A stretch of 64,000 nt of DNA from Tribonema minus (taxonomy: Eukaryota > Sar > Xanthophyceae > Tribonematales > Tribonemataceae), in NCBI GenBank assembly GCA_017506865.1, contig JAFCMP010000490.1, positions 124,001 through 188,000 on the forward strand, given 5' to 3'. This document shows positions 1-11,760 of the stretch, in pieces. The notes under the pieces are model-generated. The model searched no databases. It had not been told where the DNA came from and saw nothing but the letters and a program-made list of their open reading frames with translations. Position 1 is the first letter of the stretch, and each line of letters begins with the position of its first letter. The position numbers were made by a program, and so were the translations under genes.

Positions 1-270
1 CTCAACGCTTCTGTTGCAAGCACCCGACCCGTTTTGTAACCGTGACCAGCAGCTTGCATCGACAACTTGTTTCCATCGAGTGTGTGGTGTGTGATCCGCA
101 TTGATTACGTTGCTGCTACTTCAAGTACGGGCACAATGCTCGCGGACATTGCTCAAGAGCATCGACAGCTGCCCACAAAAACCATTTTGAAGGCAAAGAC
201 AAAACAAGTGGGTAGGTAGCCCAACGCCTCAGGCGTACCGCTGCTCACCAGTATACCACACGTATTATAC

Positions 271-460
271 TTACCCCACTCTCTTGGTTGCTCTGGTAAC
301 CAGCAGCTTACATACTGTAGTCATCACAAGCTTATCTCTCAGATAACCAGCAAAATACCATAGTCATCACAAGCATACCTACCATCCACAAGCAACAATA
401 CATACATACCCCACCCCCTTGGTCGCTCTGGTGAACAACAGCGCTCCGTAGTCATTCTAA
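271..460 (-). repeat. Decayed copies of an annexin exon end and its splice donor
   Basis: Two clear degenerate copies (about 409-455 and 271-330) and a weaker one (about 340-372) repeat the end of the annexin exon at 523-670: the coding stretch for DDYGALLFTRATKGVG followed by a GT donor. The copies end in GTATGT and GTAAGT-like donors, arguably better than the GTGCGC donor of the parent exon, so the true 3' end of this exon is uncertain. The same type of repeat is seen throughout the dynamin gene. Positions 1-270 hold nothing I can recognise. Confidence 0.7.
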
Positions 461-522
461 GCATAACATACCTACATACCATCCATAAGCATAGAAGTAT
501 ACTTCTTGAAGAACATGCGCAC

Positions 523-670
523 CCCACTCCCTTGGTCGCTCTGGTGAACAGCAGCGCTCCGTAGTCGTCAACATCCATCAGCGCATAGCCAATAAGCTTG
601 CCAAATGCGCCGCTGACATCGCTCTCCACTATCGCTCGAAGCGGCTTGCCATGCTTCTTCACCATCGCGG
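523..670 (-). CDS. Annexin, internal exon (partial gene)
   Basis: Annexins are cytosolic proteins that bind phospholipid membranes in a calcium-dependent way. The exon encodes a stretch ending SGAFGKLIGYALMDVDDYGALLFTRATKGVG, which matches the junction between two annexin repeats (SGxFxxLLxxLL ... DAxxLxxAxKGLGTDE). It follows a CAG acceptor (671-673) and ends at a possible GTGCGC donor (522-517). The Thr-Asp-Glu that should follow KGVG must lie on the next exon, beyond the left edge. It is on the same strand as the N-terminal annexin exon at 2278-2464, and both are read here as one gene. The exons that should join them were not identified with confidence. Confidence 0.65.
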
Positions 671-2277
671 CTGACGTGAGCTCCAGTTGAGCCTTGAGAC
701 ACAGTACAGTACATGCACAGTACAGAGGTCAATGACCAGTACAGGCACAGGACAGAGGTCAAGTTACAGCACAGTCGCAGTGCAAAGGGAACGCACATCA
801 CATATGTGTCAGGTCTGAACACAAGTCCCTGCACCAGCGCTGTGGGGGGTATGTGGCTCCAGTGTTGGGACACCAGTGCTTGAACTGCCTGCACTGCATG
901 CACCAAATGGTTGTTGATGGCTGGCTCATCTTTGCGGTCATTGTCTACGCAGCCTCACGAAGGTCGAGCAACTGACATTCATTTCGGATGTAGTAGCTAG
1001 GCGCGCCAAACCCCACAGGTGTGCTGCACAATGACAAGCAGTACAAATCGCCTGACGAAAACTGTACGGATGTTGCACTGCTCTGCAGTTAGGAGCACGC
1101 AGCCTGGTTGTGGCATGTAACGCTGCACTCGAGGCTTTCCAGCAATTATATCCGTAATTGTGTTCGTGGGCAGGTCATTGTGCGTGTCAGTCACGCTTTG
1201 TAACGTCTTCCAGAAGTAGGCGTGCTGAAATCAGGCCAGTCCAGGGTTGCACAGACTCCTGGGTTAGGGTTAGGGTTAGGGCTCATCCTGAGCAAGGCCA
1301 CACTCTCCCCTCATATGTCACAAACAGATGGCTCACGCTCACCTTGGTCCTATGACACAAAATGTTAACCTGTACAGAGAGGACAACAATACAAGCACGA
1401 CTTGGTTCAGTGAGTCAACAAGTCAAGCACGTGCCGATACGCTCCACACGACTGGCATTCTTGAACCCTTTACAGCATGGTTGCGCATGTGCCATAGCAG
1501 ACATGATGCTATTTTGCAGGTTGAAGTCTCAGCAGGGATCAAGCAGCTCGCATCTGTGGCTGCATTGGGCGTAACGTTACCAACAGGCCAAGGGCAGTAC
1601 CGCTTTGCATTCTGCTAGCAAGGCAATGCAGACGACGAGCACAGAAGGACAGTTGAAAGTGTGCGCGTTTGCTACGGCAATCTAACAATTTGCATCGAGG
1701 AAACGCGTTCACTTCCGGCGAAAGCACCAGTTGAGCTGCAAGTAGCATGGCCCACAGAACGTTCTGAAGTAAGAGCAGACAATGCTTCGAAGCTGGCTGT
1801 GCCACAAGCAGTCCATCATGAGATGAAGACTAAAAATCGGCTGGAATATTCATAAATGTGCTCGGTGATATGTCGCTGTGTCTGCCGCCTGTTGCATCGG
1901 TTAAAACTCCCAACACAGAACTTCAAACTGAGGTTTTGCCAAGTGGTGTGCTCGTCTTCAACACCAACTTCAGTCGTCAAGTGCAATTGGAAAACTTCAA
2001 CTTTATCGTTAACGACCCACAAGGCCCAACGATCTATCCACTTTCAGGTCCTTATGCACGGTCCTACAAATCAAATCCACCTTAGGGCTGCTACATAATG
2101 CAAGAATGGAAGTACATCCACACCTGTGCCACATTTTCGATGATAACATGTGGGTCACATGAACAGCCTAGGGACGCTGACATAACGGTTGAACGCAGTT
2201 GCAAATGATTCGTGCTGCAAACAAAGCTGCGTAGCCTTAGAACACCAGGAATAAGCCATGTTTGTCGCGCGAACTAC
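671..2277 (-). other. Annexin intron region with unresolved exons
   Basis: This should contain the exons joining the two recognised annexin exons. A stretch near 997-1194 on the minus strand reads ...TITDIIAGKPRVQR..., which resembles the end of an annexin repeat, but no clean splice sites frame it. A plus-strand open frame at 1858-2085 (75 codons) has protein-like composition but no recognisable family. A telomere-type tract lies at 1261-1281. Confidence 0.3.
1261..1281 (+). repeat. Interstitial telomeric repeat (TTAGGG)n
   Basis: About three and a half uninterrupted units of the TTAGGG motif. Similar short tracts recur at 6914-6961, 14211-14258, 19484-19508, 26651-26664, 29926-29944 and 36208-36236, in either orientation. 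They suggest that the host telomere repeat is TTAGGG. Confidence 0.85.
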
Positions 2278-2464
2278 TTTCAAAAGACTCACAAGCCTGC
2301 CCTCGTCGGTCCCCAGACCCTGCGTCGCCTTTTTTATCGCGGATGCATCCTCTGCCGCTATGAACTCCTTGAGCTTTATGTTCTCTTCAGCGAGCGCCTG
2401 AGTAACCAGCGGCAGGTCGCCGGGCTCCATGCTGTCAATATCGGCTGGTGTCAGATGTGTCATC
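2278..2464 (-). CDS. Annexin, N-terminal exon
   Basis: The exon starts after a TTTGCCAG acceptor (CAG at 2467-2465) and ends before a GTAGTT donor. It encodes about 62 residues, with DASAIKKATQGLGTDEGRL near the end. This is the first half of an annexin endonexin fold (DAxxIxxAxxGLGTDExxL). The preceding leader (MTHLTPADIDSMEPGDLPLV...) has no annexin signature and is probably the variable N-terminal region. The first methionine of the exon, one base in, is a possible start codon, but an upstream exon cannot be excluded. The gene continues leftward to the exon at 523-670. Confidence 0.7.
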
Positions 2465-3420
2465 CTGGCAAAGCGCAAGGGAACGCAGAGCAAGTGCAGC
2501 TTAAATTGGTACTTCACAAGTGTGACAAGGAACACGGCGAGCTGGATTGTGTACGTCAGCGTCAGAGAGTTCACATATAGTCAAAACACAGTGATGAGGC
2601 ATGAGGCCAGAGCGCAGCTCCACGAGGGTCTACCTGCTTGCCCCCACTCCTCCTGTTTTATTGCTGCCTGCCATCACCAAGCTCGCCATTGTCAATTTGT
2701 GTGATGCCTTCGAACGCAGGTCGCCAACGTCTGGCGCTTTCTGCCTCCTTGTCTCTCTCACTAAGGTTTGCTTGTGCCTAGTTTGTCGCCGTGTGCTCGA
2801 GCTGCTCACTAGTTCAACTTTTCAGAGGCAGTTCGAGCGAGTTCCAGGAAAGCGGGGGGGTTCCAGGGAACCAGAACTCGCCCGGGAACAGCACGCCGGC
2901 TGAGCAAAAAGCTACATACAGGCGGAGGCTGCACGCTGTTGCTGCTGAACGCAACGCTGCTGGAGATGGTGGGCTAACGTGAGTTCCAGGCGCTGCGCAG
3001 ACGCTGCCTGCCGACGCATATTGCCATGGTGCCGCTGAATCTGGCACCACCGCTGGCGCTCCGAGTGACTCCCGCGCTGCTGCAGTCGCCACTGGTCCCC
3101 CATCCGCCGCCGCTGCGCCAGTGGAGCCACCACTCAGCCCCCCCGACGTCGCAACCGCGCTGCAAAAGCGGTGGCGGCGATGGCAGCCAACAAGATCCCC
3201 GTGCACCATGGTCACGCTGCTGGCGCCCGCTCAGGCTGCGCAGCGCGCGCCGGCCGGTGCGGTGGCCATTTTGGTTTTGCGCCCCATACCTTCGCTGGAC
3301 TTCTCGCTGGAGCCGCCGCTGCGCATGCTGAGCCTTGATACAAACCTCATGTCACTCTACGCGCTCACGATTGAGCCCTACGTGGTTGCAATCGGCGGCT
3401 CCACGACGCTGCGCTGCGCG
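2465..3420. other. Intergenic, GC-rich, no gene recognised
   Basis: No recognised gene. From about 2930 the sequence becomes very GC-rich with Ala, Pro and Arg-rich frames on both strands. A plus-strand open frame at 3121-3516 runs into the diverged repeat copy that follows; it has no recognisable domain. Confidence 0.4.
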
Positions 3421-4656
3421 GCGTGCGAAGCGCTACGCGCACTGTGGCTGCTCACGTGGCACCACATGTGCACGCGCGCGCTCGTGCTGCCGATGGCCGA
3501 GGTCTATGCGTTCTGAAGCACCAAGGCGCAAGAGGACACGTGTCGATACGATGCGGGAGCGGGGCGTAGGGGCGGCTGACAGGGTGGCCGCAGCGGCGGC
3601 GGCGGCGTTCTACCGTCGCCGACGCCTGGTGACGATGACAGCAGCGGTACCGGCGGCAGCAGCGGCAGACACCCCTTCTTCGCAGGAATCGATACAGACA
3701 TCATGGTGGTGCGTATCGCACAAGGGGCGCCACCAATTTCTGAGTCACCTGCAGCAATGCCTGCACCGGCGCAGATTGTCTTTGCGGCTCCGGAGGCAGC
3801 GGCTCTGGCACCGTCGGCGGCTGGCTAGGGGTGCTGCCAGTGGGTCTGGGGGCTGCAGCTGCGGAAATCATGCGCAGCGTCCGTGCCGCAAACGGCGGGC
3901 GCGTGTGGCGGTGTGTGATGCGGCTTTGGGCCTGGCACGACGGCGCTGGAGTGGTCACGGCGCATGCTGCGGCAGGCCATACACTGTCAGATAGACCTGA
4001 ACAATGACGAGGTAGTGCCGCTGCCGCCAATACGCAGCGGTGCCGCGGCGGCGGCGTGGCACCGCTGTTCCCACCTGCGCGGCGTCAGAAGGTGCGGCAG
4101 TGCTGCCCGTGACAGCGCTGCTTGAACTGCGAAGCGCGTGCAGTGTCACTGTACCCGGACCCCGCGAGCTTCGACCGTATCACCGGCGGCCGCGATGCCA
4201 GCGGCTCGCATGTCATCAGTAAACCCGGCGGTGGACTCCACGCGGAGCAGCGGAGGTGTTGTCTTTGCTGACGTTGCCGTCAAATTTAGACACTGGCGCC
4301 GATGCAAGCGCTGGCACGCGGCTCGATCACGTGGCCAGCCCGTAGCAGCGGCGGCGGCGCGAGGCGGCGGAAAGAGGCAGAGGTGGCGGCAGTGGCGGCG
4401 ACGCTCGCACATTTCCCATGCCATGCTAGATTGGTGCCATCATGATCGCTCCTGGCACATGCACATGGCGCACAACAAAGAGCCAGGCGCCAAGGATTTA
4501 AAACGGGTCACGCAGTGGGCGACCGTCAGTGACTGTAGCGTAAGCAGCGATAGCACCAGCAGCCGCTGCGGCAATGGCGGCAGTGTCGGTTGGAGGCGCA
4601 GCCGCTCCTGCAGCAGCAGCAGCAGGCCGCGCTACCGACCTATGGCAGCAAGGGTT
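3421..4656 (+). repeat. Copy 0 of the tandem unit (diverged, partial)
   Basis: This stretch resembles 8958-10235 and 16255-17530 but is clearly more diverged. Shared landmarks are the block around TGGCACCA with GCTGCCGA, the CCGGAGGCAGCGGC block, and the end with a CAGCAGCAGCAGCAGG run followed by CTACCGAC. It corresponds only to the last 1.2 kb of the unit, so the array probably began with an older, truncated copy. Frames here are Ala/Arg-rich and broken. Confidence 0.65.
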
Positions 4657-5951
4657 ACATGACCAGCAGCAATGGCTGCAGGCGGCGTGGTCGCTCTAGC
4701 GCCGGCCGCTAGTGCACAGCCATCTTGGCAGCTTGCGGTTGCCAGTGAATCAGCGGCCGCGGCGGCAGCGGCACCAACAGCAGCGGCAGTGACACAGCAC
4801 ACCTACTCGTACGGTCTGCATGGCGGTCCTATGTATGTAAACAGTAACAGCAGAAGCTGATGCTTGAAGGTCCTCCTGCCGTCGACCCCACTGACACGCC
4901 ACTCAGAAGCTACTAGTAGTACGCCGTAGTATCAACACTGCAAGTAAATAACAATAGCCACACATCTGACAAGCCGGCCGCTGGCAAAAGACCTCAGAAT
5001 GACATGGACACTATAGTATAAGCGGTAGAGACACATAATACATCACCCTGGCAACAAAACAGTTGGCCTGCTTTGCGGCATTATGCACAGTTGTCCAATT
5101 AAATTTTGCTGTCATGATGTGCATGAACTGTGTGCGCACCTGCCTGTCAACATACAGCCTAGGAATTTGAAGGCGGGCGCCAGGACTGAGCCTGATGAAT
5201 GTCTCATGACTTTTGGAAATAGGATAGGGTGCACTGTGTAAGAAAATCACGCACAGGCAGGCACACCATACCGATGCTACATGCAAAGGCAACAGAGGCA
5301 GCTGAAAGGCGACACACAGACCCCGTGTGCTGAAAAGGAGTAATATTATATAGTAGGCATGAAAACGTGAACTGTGCCAGCTCTGCATCGCTGAGTCATC
5401 ACGCTCCAAGATCTTCAACACATCTGGGACAAATCTCAAACAAAACCACAAGGGAAAGTGCAATGCCAAGTGCACAACTTGAAGTGCAACCTGACTGCAC
5501 ACCAAAACAGAGCTCGTTTCAACGCACTGTGGCTGTCACAGAACAGCCATTGGGTTGCTCTAATACAGGCACGGGAACACATGGTGTCCTTGACTCACAA
5601 GGAGCATATACCACTCTGTCTCCCTCAAGAGCTGTGTGGCTGTCCACATACTCACGGAGCTCCACATACTGTAGTAGTCTCCTGCATATAGGATGCTTGA
5701 AGGCGCCAATTGCATAGTATCACATGCTGCTACCGGACACAAACAATGCTCAGAGGCTGCAGCGTGGATCAACGCTCACAGAACAATGCGCCAACTGCAT
5801 CCACATTGCCTCGCAACACCTCAGTCCCCCCCCCCCCCCCCCTCCCGTCCTCTGAGACGTGACTGGCCACTGGATTGCCAGCCTGAGACGCAATCACACG
5901 GCAACCGTCCTGCTGCTATGCAGACACCGCAGCATCAGTCAGATTCGATGC

Positions 5952-8850
5952 CTACTTAGCTGCCACCTCAGTGTTGGAATATGTAGAAGGGTCATTGTAT
6001 TCTGCAGAAGTTTCCTAGGTTTCCCTTGCAAGTTCTGGCACGTTCTTGCGTGTTCTGGCAAGTTCTAGTGCCCCGTGCTGTAGGGAAGCAATTCCACCAC
6101 CTTGTGTCTTGTGCATCCTGTGAATACCTCACTTCCTTTGCATCCACACAAGTTGGAACTCTCTTCTGCCTCTTGTGCTCTGCAATCATGCCTGGTCAAG
6201 ATGATGTGCAACACGAAGGTGAGGAGGACATATTGCTTCCGCTGGCTGGCACTCTGGGCGGTGTCAAGAAACTAACCTCAGGCTTGTCCGTCGCAAGCAC
6301 AAGGCGCCAGTGCAGCGCAGGTTGCAGCCCTGTGCCGTCCACTATCGTGCAGCCAAAGTGTCCTGCAGTCAACGTGGTCTTGTACTCCGTGCCGTGATCG
6401 TCGACGGTCACGGGCACCGAAACTGTGCCCGAAGGGACGTCGCTCGTGTCGACAAATGGCCACTCCGGCTGCTGTTCAGCGGTACCATGCGTGGCTGCCG
6501 GTGCAGCATCCGCCCATCTATCTTTGAAAAGGTACGACCTGGCACGCGACAGCAACATTGGCACGACAGTCGACCAGACGGATACATGTCAGCAACTTGA
6601 CAGCAAGCTCACATGCGGGCCAACAAGGTGCAGCAAGTAGGGGCAGGATCATCACGATGCATCTGCACAGCAGCACCAGCAGCTTGTCGGTGAATGTCAC
6701 ATGAGGGTTCGTGAACGCAGCTGATGTACAGCTTTGTAAACATAAACAGTAAAAGCGTGAACACCTTGACCAGACCCAGCAGGCGGCCCATCGAATTCAA
6801 CACGATCAACCTGACCATAACCATTATAGACAACATCCTCAGGCCAAAATGATCGTTTGTGGCGCTACGATGGCCTGTCACACAGTCGGGCCTCGTCGCG
6901 ACGGCGACGGCGGCCCTAAACCTAACCCTAGCCCTAACCCTTACCCTAAACCTTACCCTAAGCTGGACGCGCTCACCCTGTCGTGCGAAGACTCGCGCAC
7001 CTGAGGGCGGAGTGGAAGCAACCGTCAGTGACCCTAACCCTTCGTCTAGTAGGCTAGTAGCCCTGACTCTAATCCTAAACCAAACCCTAACCCTGCCAGC
7101 GGCACGCGCCATAGTCATGTAAACGGTCGAGTGGGGCACGGTCAGGAGCTTTGCGGGTGCGTAGCACCCGGCGCTTGCGGTGTAGCAATGGACCAGATAT
7201 CACCAGAATGAACCAGCTACAGGCACAACAGATGGGTTGTATGACAACTTGTGTCAGCTCTAGGCCTCCATCTCAAGCCGGCATGATCTAGAACGTTCAC
7301 TGCCACCCTAAATCGAACTTTGCTTTCAGCTGTAGTGACACAAGCCAGCGTGTACAGCACTCTGTTCAGAACCGTTGGCTGTTCTGGGAGGCCTCGAGGG
7401 AAGTGCGCGATACGACATCCAAGCAGCACTCCGCGCCTAGGATCTCTGACTATGGCCAGAAGTGCGATGATCACGACTTGAAGTTTCACATCTGCAGCAA
7501 GAGTCAAACTCGGAACTCCGAGTCACTCATTCCACCCGTGACCAAGGCTTGCGGCGCCTTCAAGTTGCTCACTGACACATGCCATCATGATCACACACCA
7601 TACAATTGCAAATTGGAGCTTTTGGCAAGCAAGTGCGCTACGTGTTACTGGCCGGAGGCGTTATCAACCACCGTGCCTCTGCAACAGTATCATGAGTAGC
7701 CTAATATAGTAGTGGATGACAGCATGTTCAACTTCAAGTTGTCACAGACATGACGTGTAGTGACAGTTCAACTTGTCACAGAGAGTCTCACTCACCCCAA
7801 CGAGGCTTTGCTGCGCCCCACCCACTTCCCCTTCTCATTGAACACCGCAAAGGCCGTGACCCAGCCGCTGAGGTACGTAGGCCCGGACGCACCGCCAATG
7901 CGGTGGCAGACTTTGGACCAGAAGTCAGTGGAGGGCTTGCCCTGCGCTGACAGCGTGAATTGCTCCAGGATGGGCGCCAGAAGGCCTGACCATTCGGCCA
8001 TCAGGCCGTCGCCGGCATCGAAGTCGGCCAATCGCTTCGCGCGCGCCTCTATCTCCTGCCAATCAGAAAGCTCACCGAGGAGTGTCACTGATGGAAGGCC
8101 GCAGGAGAGCCTCATCTTAAAGCTGAAGTACTTTTGCATGGCGGCCATGAGCACCACGGATCCAACCACCTGCGCATGGCAGTGGATTTCAAGGTCATCG
8201 TGGCTCAGCGCTTTGGCAGGTTCTTGCAACAGTTAATGACCCCACCGGCAGGGCCTGCTGACTAATTCAAAGGCAATTGATAGCCTGTCGGACACTCGAC
8301 GAACAGAACCAACGACATCTGAGGCGTAGAGGACCTGCTGAAGGGCACATCACAACAGCACAAGGAATCATAGCATGATGATGCATACTCCTACCTTGTC
8401 ATGGTCCGTGGTTGTCGTGAATCCAGGTAGCACCCATTCCCTGATGCTGGGATCCTTGATGTTCTTAGCGATCTCGCCACTCATCAGCGTCGCCAGCGCA
8501 GCATAGTCCGCAGTGAATAGCGAGCCGAAGCCATCAACCACCAGCTCTTTCTTCCCCTGGAAGTCGACGAAGATGGGACGGAGCTTCTCCGCGTGCAGGT
8601 TGACATAGTAGCTGAACTGGATAGTAATGGCAGACCACACATCATCAGGACGGATGATCAGGTGGTGATGCTCGTTGTAGGCGTGCACTATCGTGTCCAC
8701 GAAGCCGTTGCTCTTGGTCATGTACGTCGGCTCCGATGCATCTGGCAGGGAGCTCGCGATGAAATCTTTGCTGTTGGCCTCCTGCTCCGGACGACCGTAT
8801 TGAGTTACAACAGCGGCATCGTGAACCGCAACCTTGAAGGTGCTGGACAT
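5952..8850 (-). CDS. DUF4419 family protein, copy 1 (N-terminus truncated)
   Basis: The function of DUF4419 proteins is unknown; they occur in fungi and protists. The model is exon 1 8850-8395, exon 2 8169-7796, exon 3 6538-6277 and exon 4 5966-5952, giving 368 residues. All junctions are GT-AG and keep frame. Hallmarks are [25 protein letters not shown] in exon 1, [14 protein letters not shown] and [19 protein letters not shown] in exon 2, and [14 protein letters not shown] and TAGHFGC motifs in exon 3. The last intron (6276-5967) is absent from copies 2 and 3. Upstream of the first ATG, a frame with residual hydrophobic codons meets a stop, so the signal segment seen in copy 3 is lost here. 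Confidence 0.75.
5967..6276 (-). mobile_element. 310-bp insertion acting as a new intron (introner-like)
   Basis: Copies 2 and 3 run straight through GCCACCTCAGGCTTG; copy 1 has 310 extra bases there, flanked by a direct repeat CCTCAG (5966-5971 and 6276-6281). On the gene's strand the insertion starts GTTAGT and ends ACTGAG, so removing exactly 310 bases as a GT-AG intron restores the GAG-GTG junction and the VAAK ending of the other copies. Left unspliced it would shift the frame (310 is not a multiple of 3). One end, TGTTGGAATATG, resembles the LTR end TGTCGGAATATG of the retrotransposon at 58455-61152, so it may derive from a related LTR element. Confidence 0.7.
6914..6961 (-). repeat. 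Degenerate CCCTAA telomeric tract inside DUF4419 intron 2
   Basis: A run of CCTAACCCTAGCCCTAACCC-type units lies in intron 2 of copy 1. It recurs in copy 2 (about 14211-14258) and, shortened, in copy 3 (about 19484-19508), so it predates the tandem duplication. Confidence 0.75.
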
Positions 8851-10704
8851 GCTGAAAATGACGAGGCTGATCAGTACAGTGAAATGACGAGGCTGTCACT
8901 GTATACCGAAAGGAGAAGTGGGAACGTCCCACTTGAAGTGTGTGACCCACACGGCTGGGCTGGTCATGTGGCACCATGCGTGCGCGCCCATGCTGCCGAC
9001 GGCCGAAATCCATGCCTTTTGGAACACCAACTTGAAGGTGCAGGAGCGCACAATCGCGGCCCCGGGGGCGGAGCGCAGGGGTGGCACTGCAGAGGGGGGC
9101 GGCGGCGGCGACGGCAATGGCGGCGCTTCGGCGTCACCGACTCGGACGTCTGGTGGCGACAACAGTGGCGGCATTGGCGGCAGCGGCGACAGACACTGTC
9201 ATTTCTGCTTTGTAGCACTCGACGGAGACACGGTGCGCATTGAACAGCGGGCACCACCGATAGTTTAGTAAGTCACCTGCAGCAACTCGAATGCCTGCGC
9301 CGGCGCAGATGGTCTGACTCTTCGCGGCTCCGGAGGCAGCGGCCGCGGCACGGGAGGCGGCTGGCTAGGGGTGCCGCCTCTGGGGGCTGCAGCCGCGAGA
9401 TACCTGCGCAGTGTCGGTGTCGCCAACGGCGAGCGCGCCCGGCGGCGCGTCACCTGGCTCCGCCGGACCTGGCACGGCCGCGCTGGAGTGTGTGCGGCGC
9501 ATGCTCAGCGGCTGCGGCAGGCCGTACAATTAGACCTGGACAACTGTTAACAACCAGGTAGTGCCGCTGCCGCCAACTTTAAAGTGAAACTGCAGCAGCG
9601 CGGCGGTGCCACCACGCTGCTGCTGATCCGCAACTACGTGGCGTCAGAGGCTGCGGCGGCGCTCCCACTGGCAGCGGCGGCGCTGCAGCATGCGTGAACT
9701 GCAGAGCGCGTGCAAAGCCATTGTGTCCGGACCCCGTGAGCTTCGGCCGTATCCTTGCCGGCGGCCGCGACGTCAGTCACTGTGGCATGCACATATGTCA
9801 TCAGTAGCTCTGGTGGTGGAGCGGCGGAGGTGCTGTCTCCGCCGGCCGCGCCGTGAAATCTAAACGCTGACGCCGGTGCAAGCGCCGGCGCGTGGCACAA
9901 TTAGGTGGCCAGCCCGCAGCAGCAGCGGCGGCACCAGGCGGCGGAAGGGGGCACAGGTGGCGGCGGCGGCGGCGGCGGCGCTCGCGCATTTTCCATGCCA
10001 TGTTCAGTGCCATCGCTCCTGGCGTATGGACGTGCGCACACTGTTGGCAACATCGAGCCAGCCCGCAAGGATTTGAATCGATTCACGTAAGTGACCGTCA
10101 GTGACTGTAGCGTAAGCAGCCATTATGATAGCACCAGCAGCCGCTGCGGCAATGGCGGCAGTGTCGATTGGAGGCGCAGCCGCTCCTGCAGCAGCAGCAG
10201 CAGGCTGCACTACCGACTTATGGCGCCAAGCGTTTTCCTAGGGACGAAGTCACTAGGTCTCCGTTTGCACATCGTGCAAAAGACCCAAAATCGCAACAAC
10301 TTCTGAACTAGAAGCCTGTTTCTCATCCTGTTTGGTGCATGGTACAGACAATACTGTTAGGTATAATGATGATGCAACAGATCTGCAGGAGACCAGCTGT
10401 GTGATGCTGTGGGTAATTACAAAGCCTCAAAAATAAGATTTATTCGGATTAAAAGAGTTGTCTGTCTGTGTGTCCACCGAAAACCCGATAAATCGCCGGT
10501 ACTCATGTCACTCATGAACAGCTGGCTCGACGAAGACAAGCTACGAAGTGAGTGCAGAGGTCTTGTGAGCCTGTAGCAAGTGGTGAGCCTAGCTCAAAGA
10601 ATAGACGCGTGCAACGTGAAGGAGCAGCCCCCGTGCGGACAGCTCGCGGAGAACACAGCGGAGCCTGAGCCAGGCACCCTAACGCAGCACGAGAGCAGGC
10701 GCCG

Positions 10705-10990
10705 AGTGAGGTGCAGCAACAGCCCTTGCTTCACGGTGAGCAGTGCTGAGCCACGTGTGGCAGCAAATGCTGGTGTTGACAACGGCGAATGAAGCCCATG
10801 GTAATGGCTGGAGAAGCAGCACCACTGGATCCGCAATCAGCACCTGTGTGCCAACACAGTGGAGCTGCGTGCAACGAGGCAAGGCAGCACGCGAGAACAA
10901 GTGCCGAGTGAGGTGCAGCAACAGTCCTTGCTTCACGGGAAAACGTGCTGAGCCACGTGTGGCAGCAAGTACTGGCGCTGACTACGGCAA
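10705..10990 (+). repeat. Two tandem copies, period about 200 bp
   Basis: The block GTGAGGTGCAGCAACAG followed by CTTGCTTCACGG and CTGAGCCACGTGTGGCAGCA occurs near 10708 and again near 10910. It lies inside the 2-kb insertion and does not encode a recognisable protein. Confidence 0.7.
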
Positions 10991-11228
10991 ATACAAACCA
11001 TGCATGGCGGGGAAGCTGCAACTTGGTGTTTCGTGAACTACACGTAAGGGTTAGGTTTAGCCCCAGTGCAACTGTTGAGCAAGCTGTACCCATGGCGTGC
11101 GCTGCCTTGACGGACGGAGCGTGTCGTGTTGTGTTCCGACGATGGGCTGCCACAGAAAAGACCAAGTTAAGCATGCAGATATGCAGCAAATTGTGGTTGG
11201 TGGATTTTGGCAGCAATAAACCTCCATA

Positions 11229-11760
11229 GGTGGTGCTTGCCAACTGTTCGCAACAGCAACTGGCCTGGCTGGCTGAAGCTGGAGCCATGATTCAAAATAC
11301 AAGCCTGAGGCTTGCAGAGCTGCATGCTGTCAAATGAGGCAGTAAGCAGGCAGAAGACTGCGATCGATTGACTTGGCGACCCACCAGTCTTGAATTTTCA
11401 TGGCTGGCACTTGCCAACTGTTTGCAACGGCGACCGGCCTGGGCTGGCTGCAGCTCAAGACATGTGCAACATGCGAGGCTTGCAGAGCTGCCAGTGCATG
11501 CTGTCACACTGGGCCGTGTATGCAGTGAGCACGCATCAGGTTGCGGTCGGTTGAATTGGCGACTCATGAGCATTGCACTGCGATGGCCGGTCCTTGCCAC
11601 CTGTTTGCGATGGTGACTGCCTTGGGCTGACTGCAGCTGAAGACATATGCGAGGCTTGCGGAGCTGCCTGTGCATGCTGTCACACCGGGCCATGTATGCA
11701 GTGAGCACGCAGCAAGTTGTGCTCGGTTGACTTGGCGACTCGCAAGCTTTGGACTGCCAT
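11229..11760 (+). repeat. Nearly three tandem units of about 182 bp
   Basis: The landmark CTTGCCAACTGTT recurs near 11229 and 11411, and as CTTGCCACCTGTT near 11594. In each unit it is followed by a GAGGCTTGC-GAGCTGC block, a CATGCTGTCA block and a GGTTGA(C/A)TTGGCGACTC block. The repeat lies inside the 2-kb insertion. Confidence 0.75.

Larger units (their letters stand above)
4657..10235. repeat. Tandem unit copy 1
   Basis: This is the first full copy of a roughly 5.3 kb unit (5.58 kb here because of a 310-bp insertion at 5967-6276). Landmarks match copy 2 at a constant offset of 7297 downstream of that insertion and about 7607 upstream of it. Copies 1 and 2 are almost identical: the 145-codon frame around DUF4419 exon 2 differs by one residue. 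From 4657 to 5951 the unit holds no recognised gene, only a poly-C run near 5827. From 8900 to 10235 it is GC-rich with GGC runs. Confidence 0.85.

Noticed and set aside
1858..2085. 75-codon plus-strand frame with protein-like composition.
   Set aside because: No family, no clear start context, and it lies opposite the annexin intron; it is kept only as a note.
5011..5505. Minus-strand frame with hydrophobic stretches, present in all three repeat copies.
   Set aside because: Its conservation is explained by the recent duplication; the frames differ in length between copies and no family pattern is visible.
6609..7139. Val/Arg-rich minus-strand frame repeated in the copies.
   Set aside because: The VRVRVRFR pattern is the translation of the degenerate telomeric repeat in a DUF4419 intron.
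8593..9243. Long plus-strand frame of 216 codons in copies 1 and 2.
   Set aside because: It is the opposite strand of DUF4419 exon 1 continued into GGC-rich sequence; copy 3 does not keep it.
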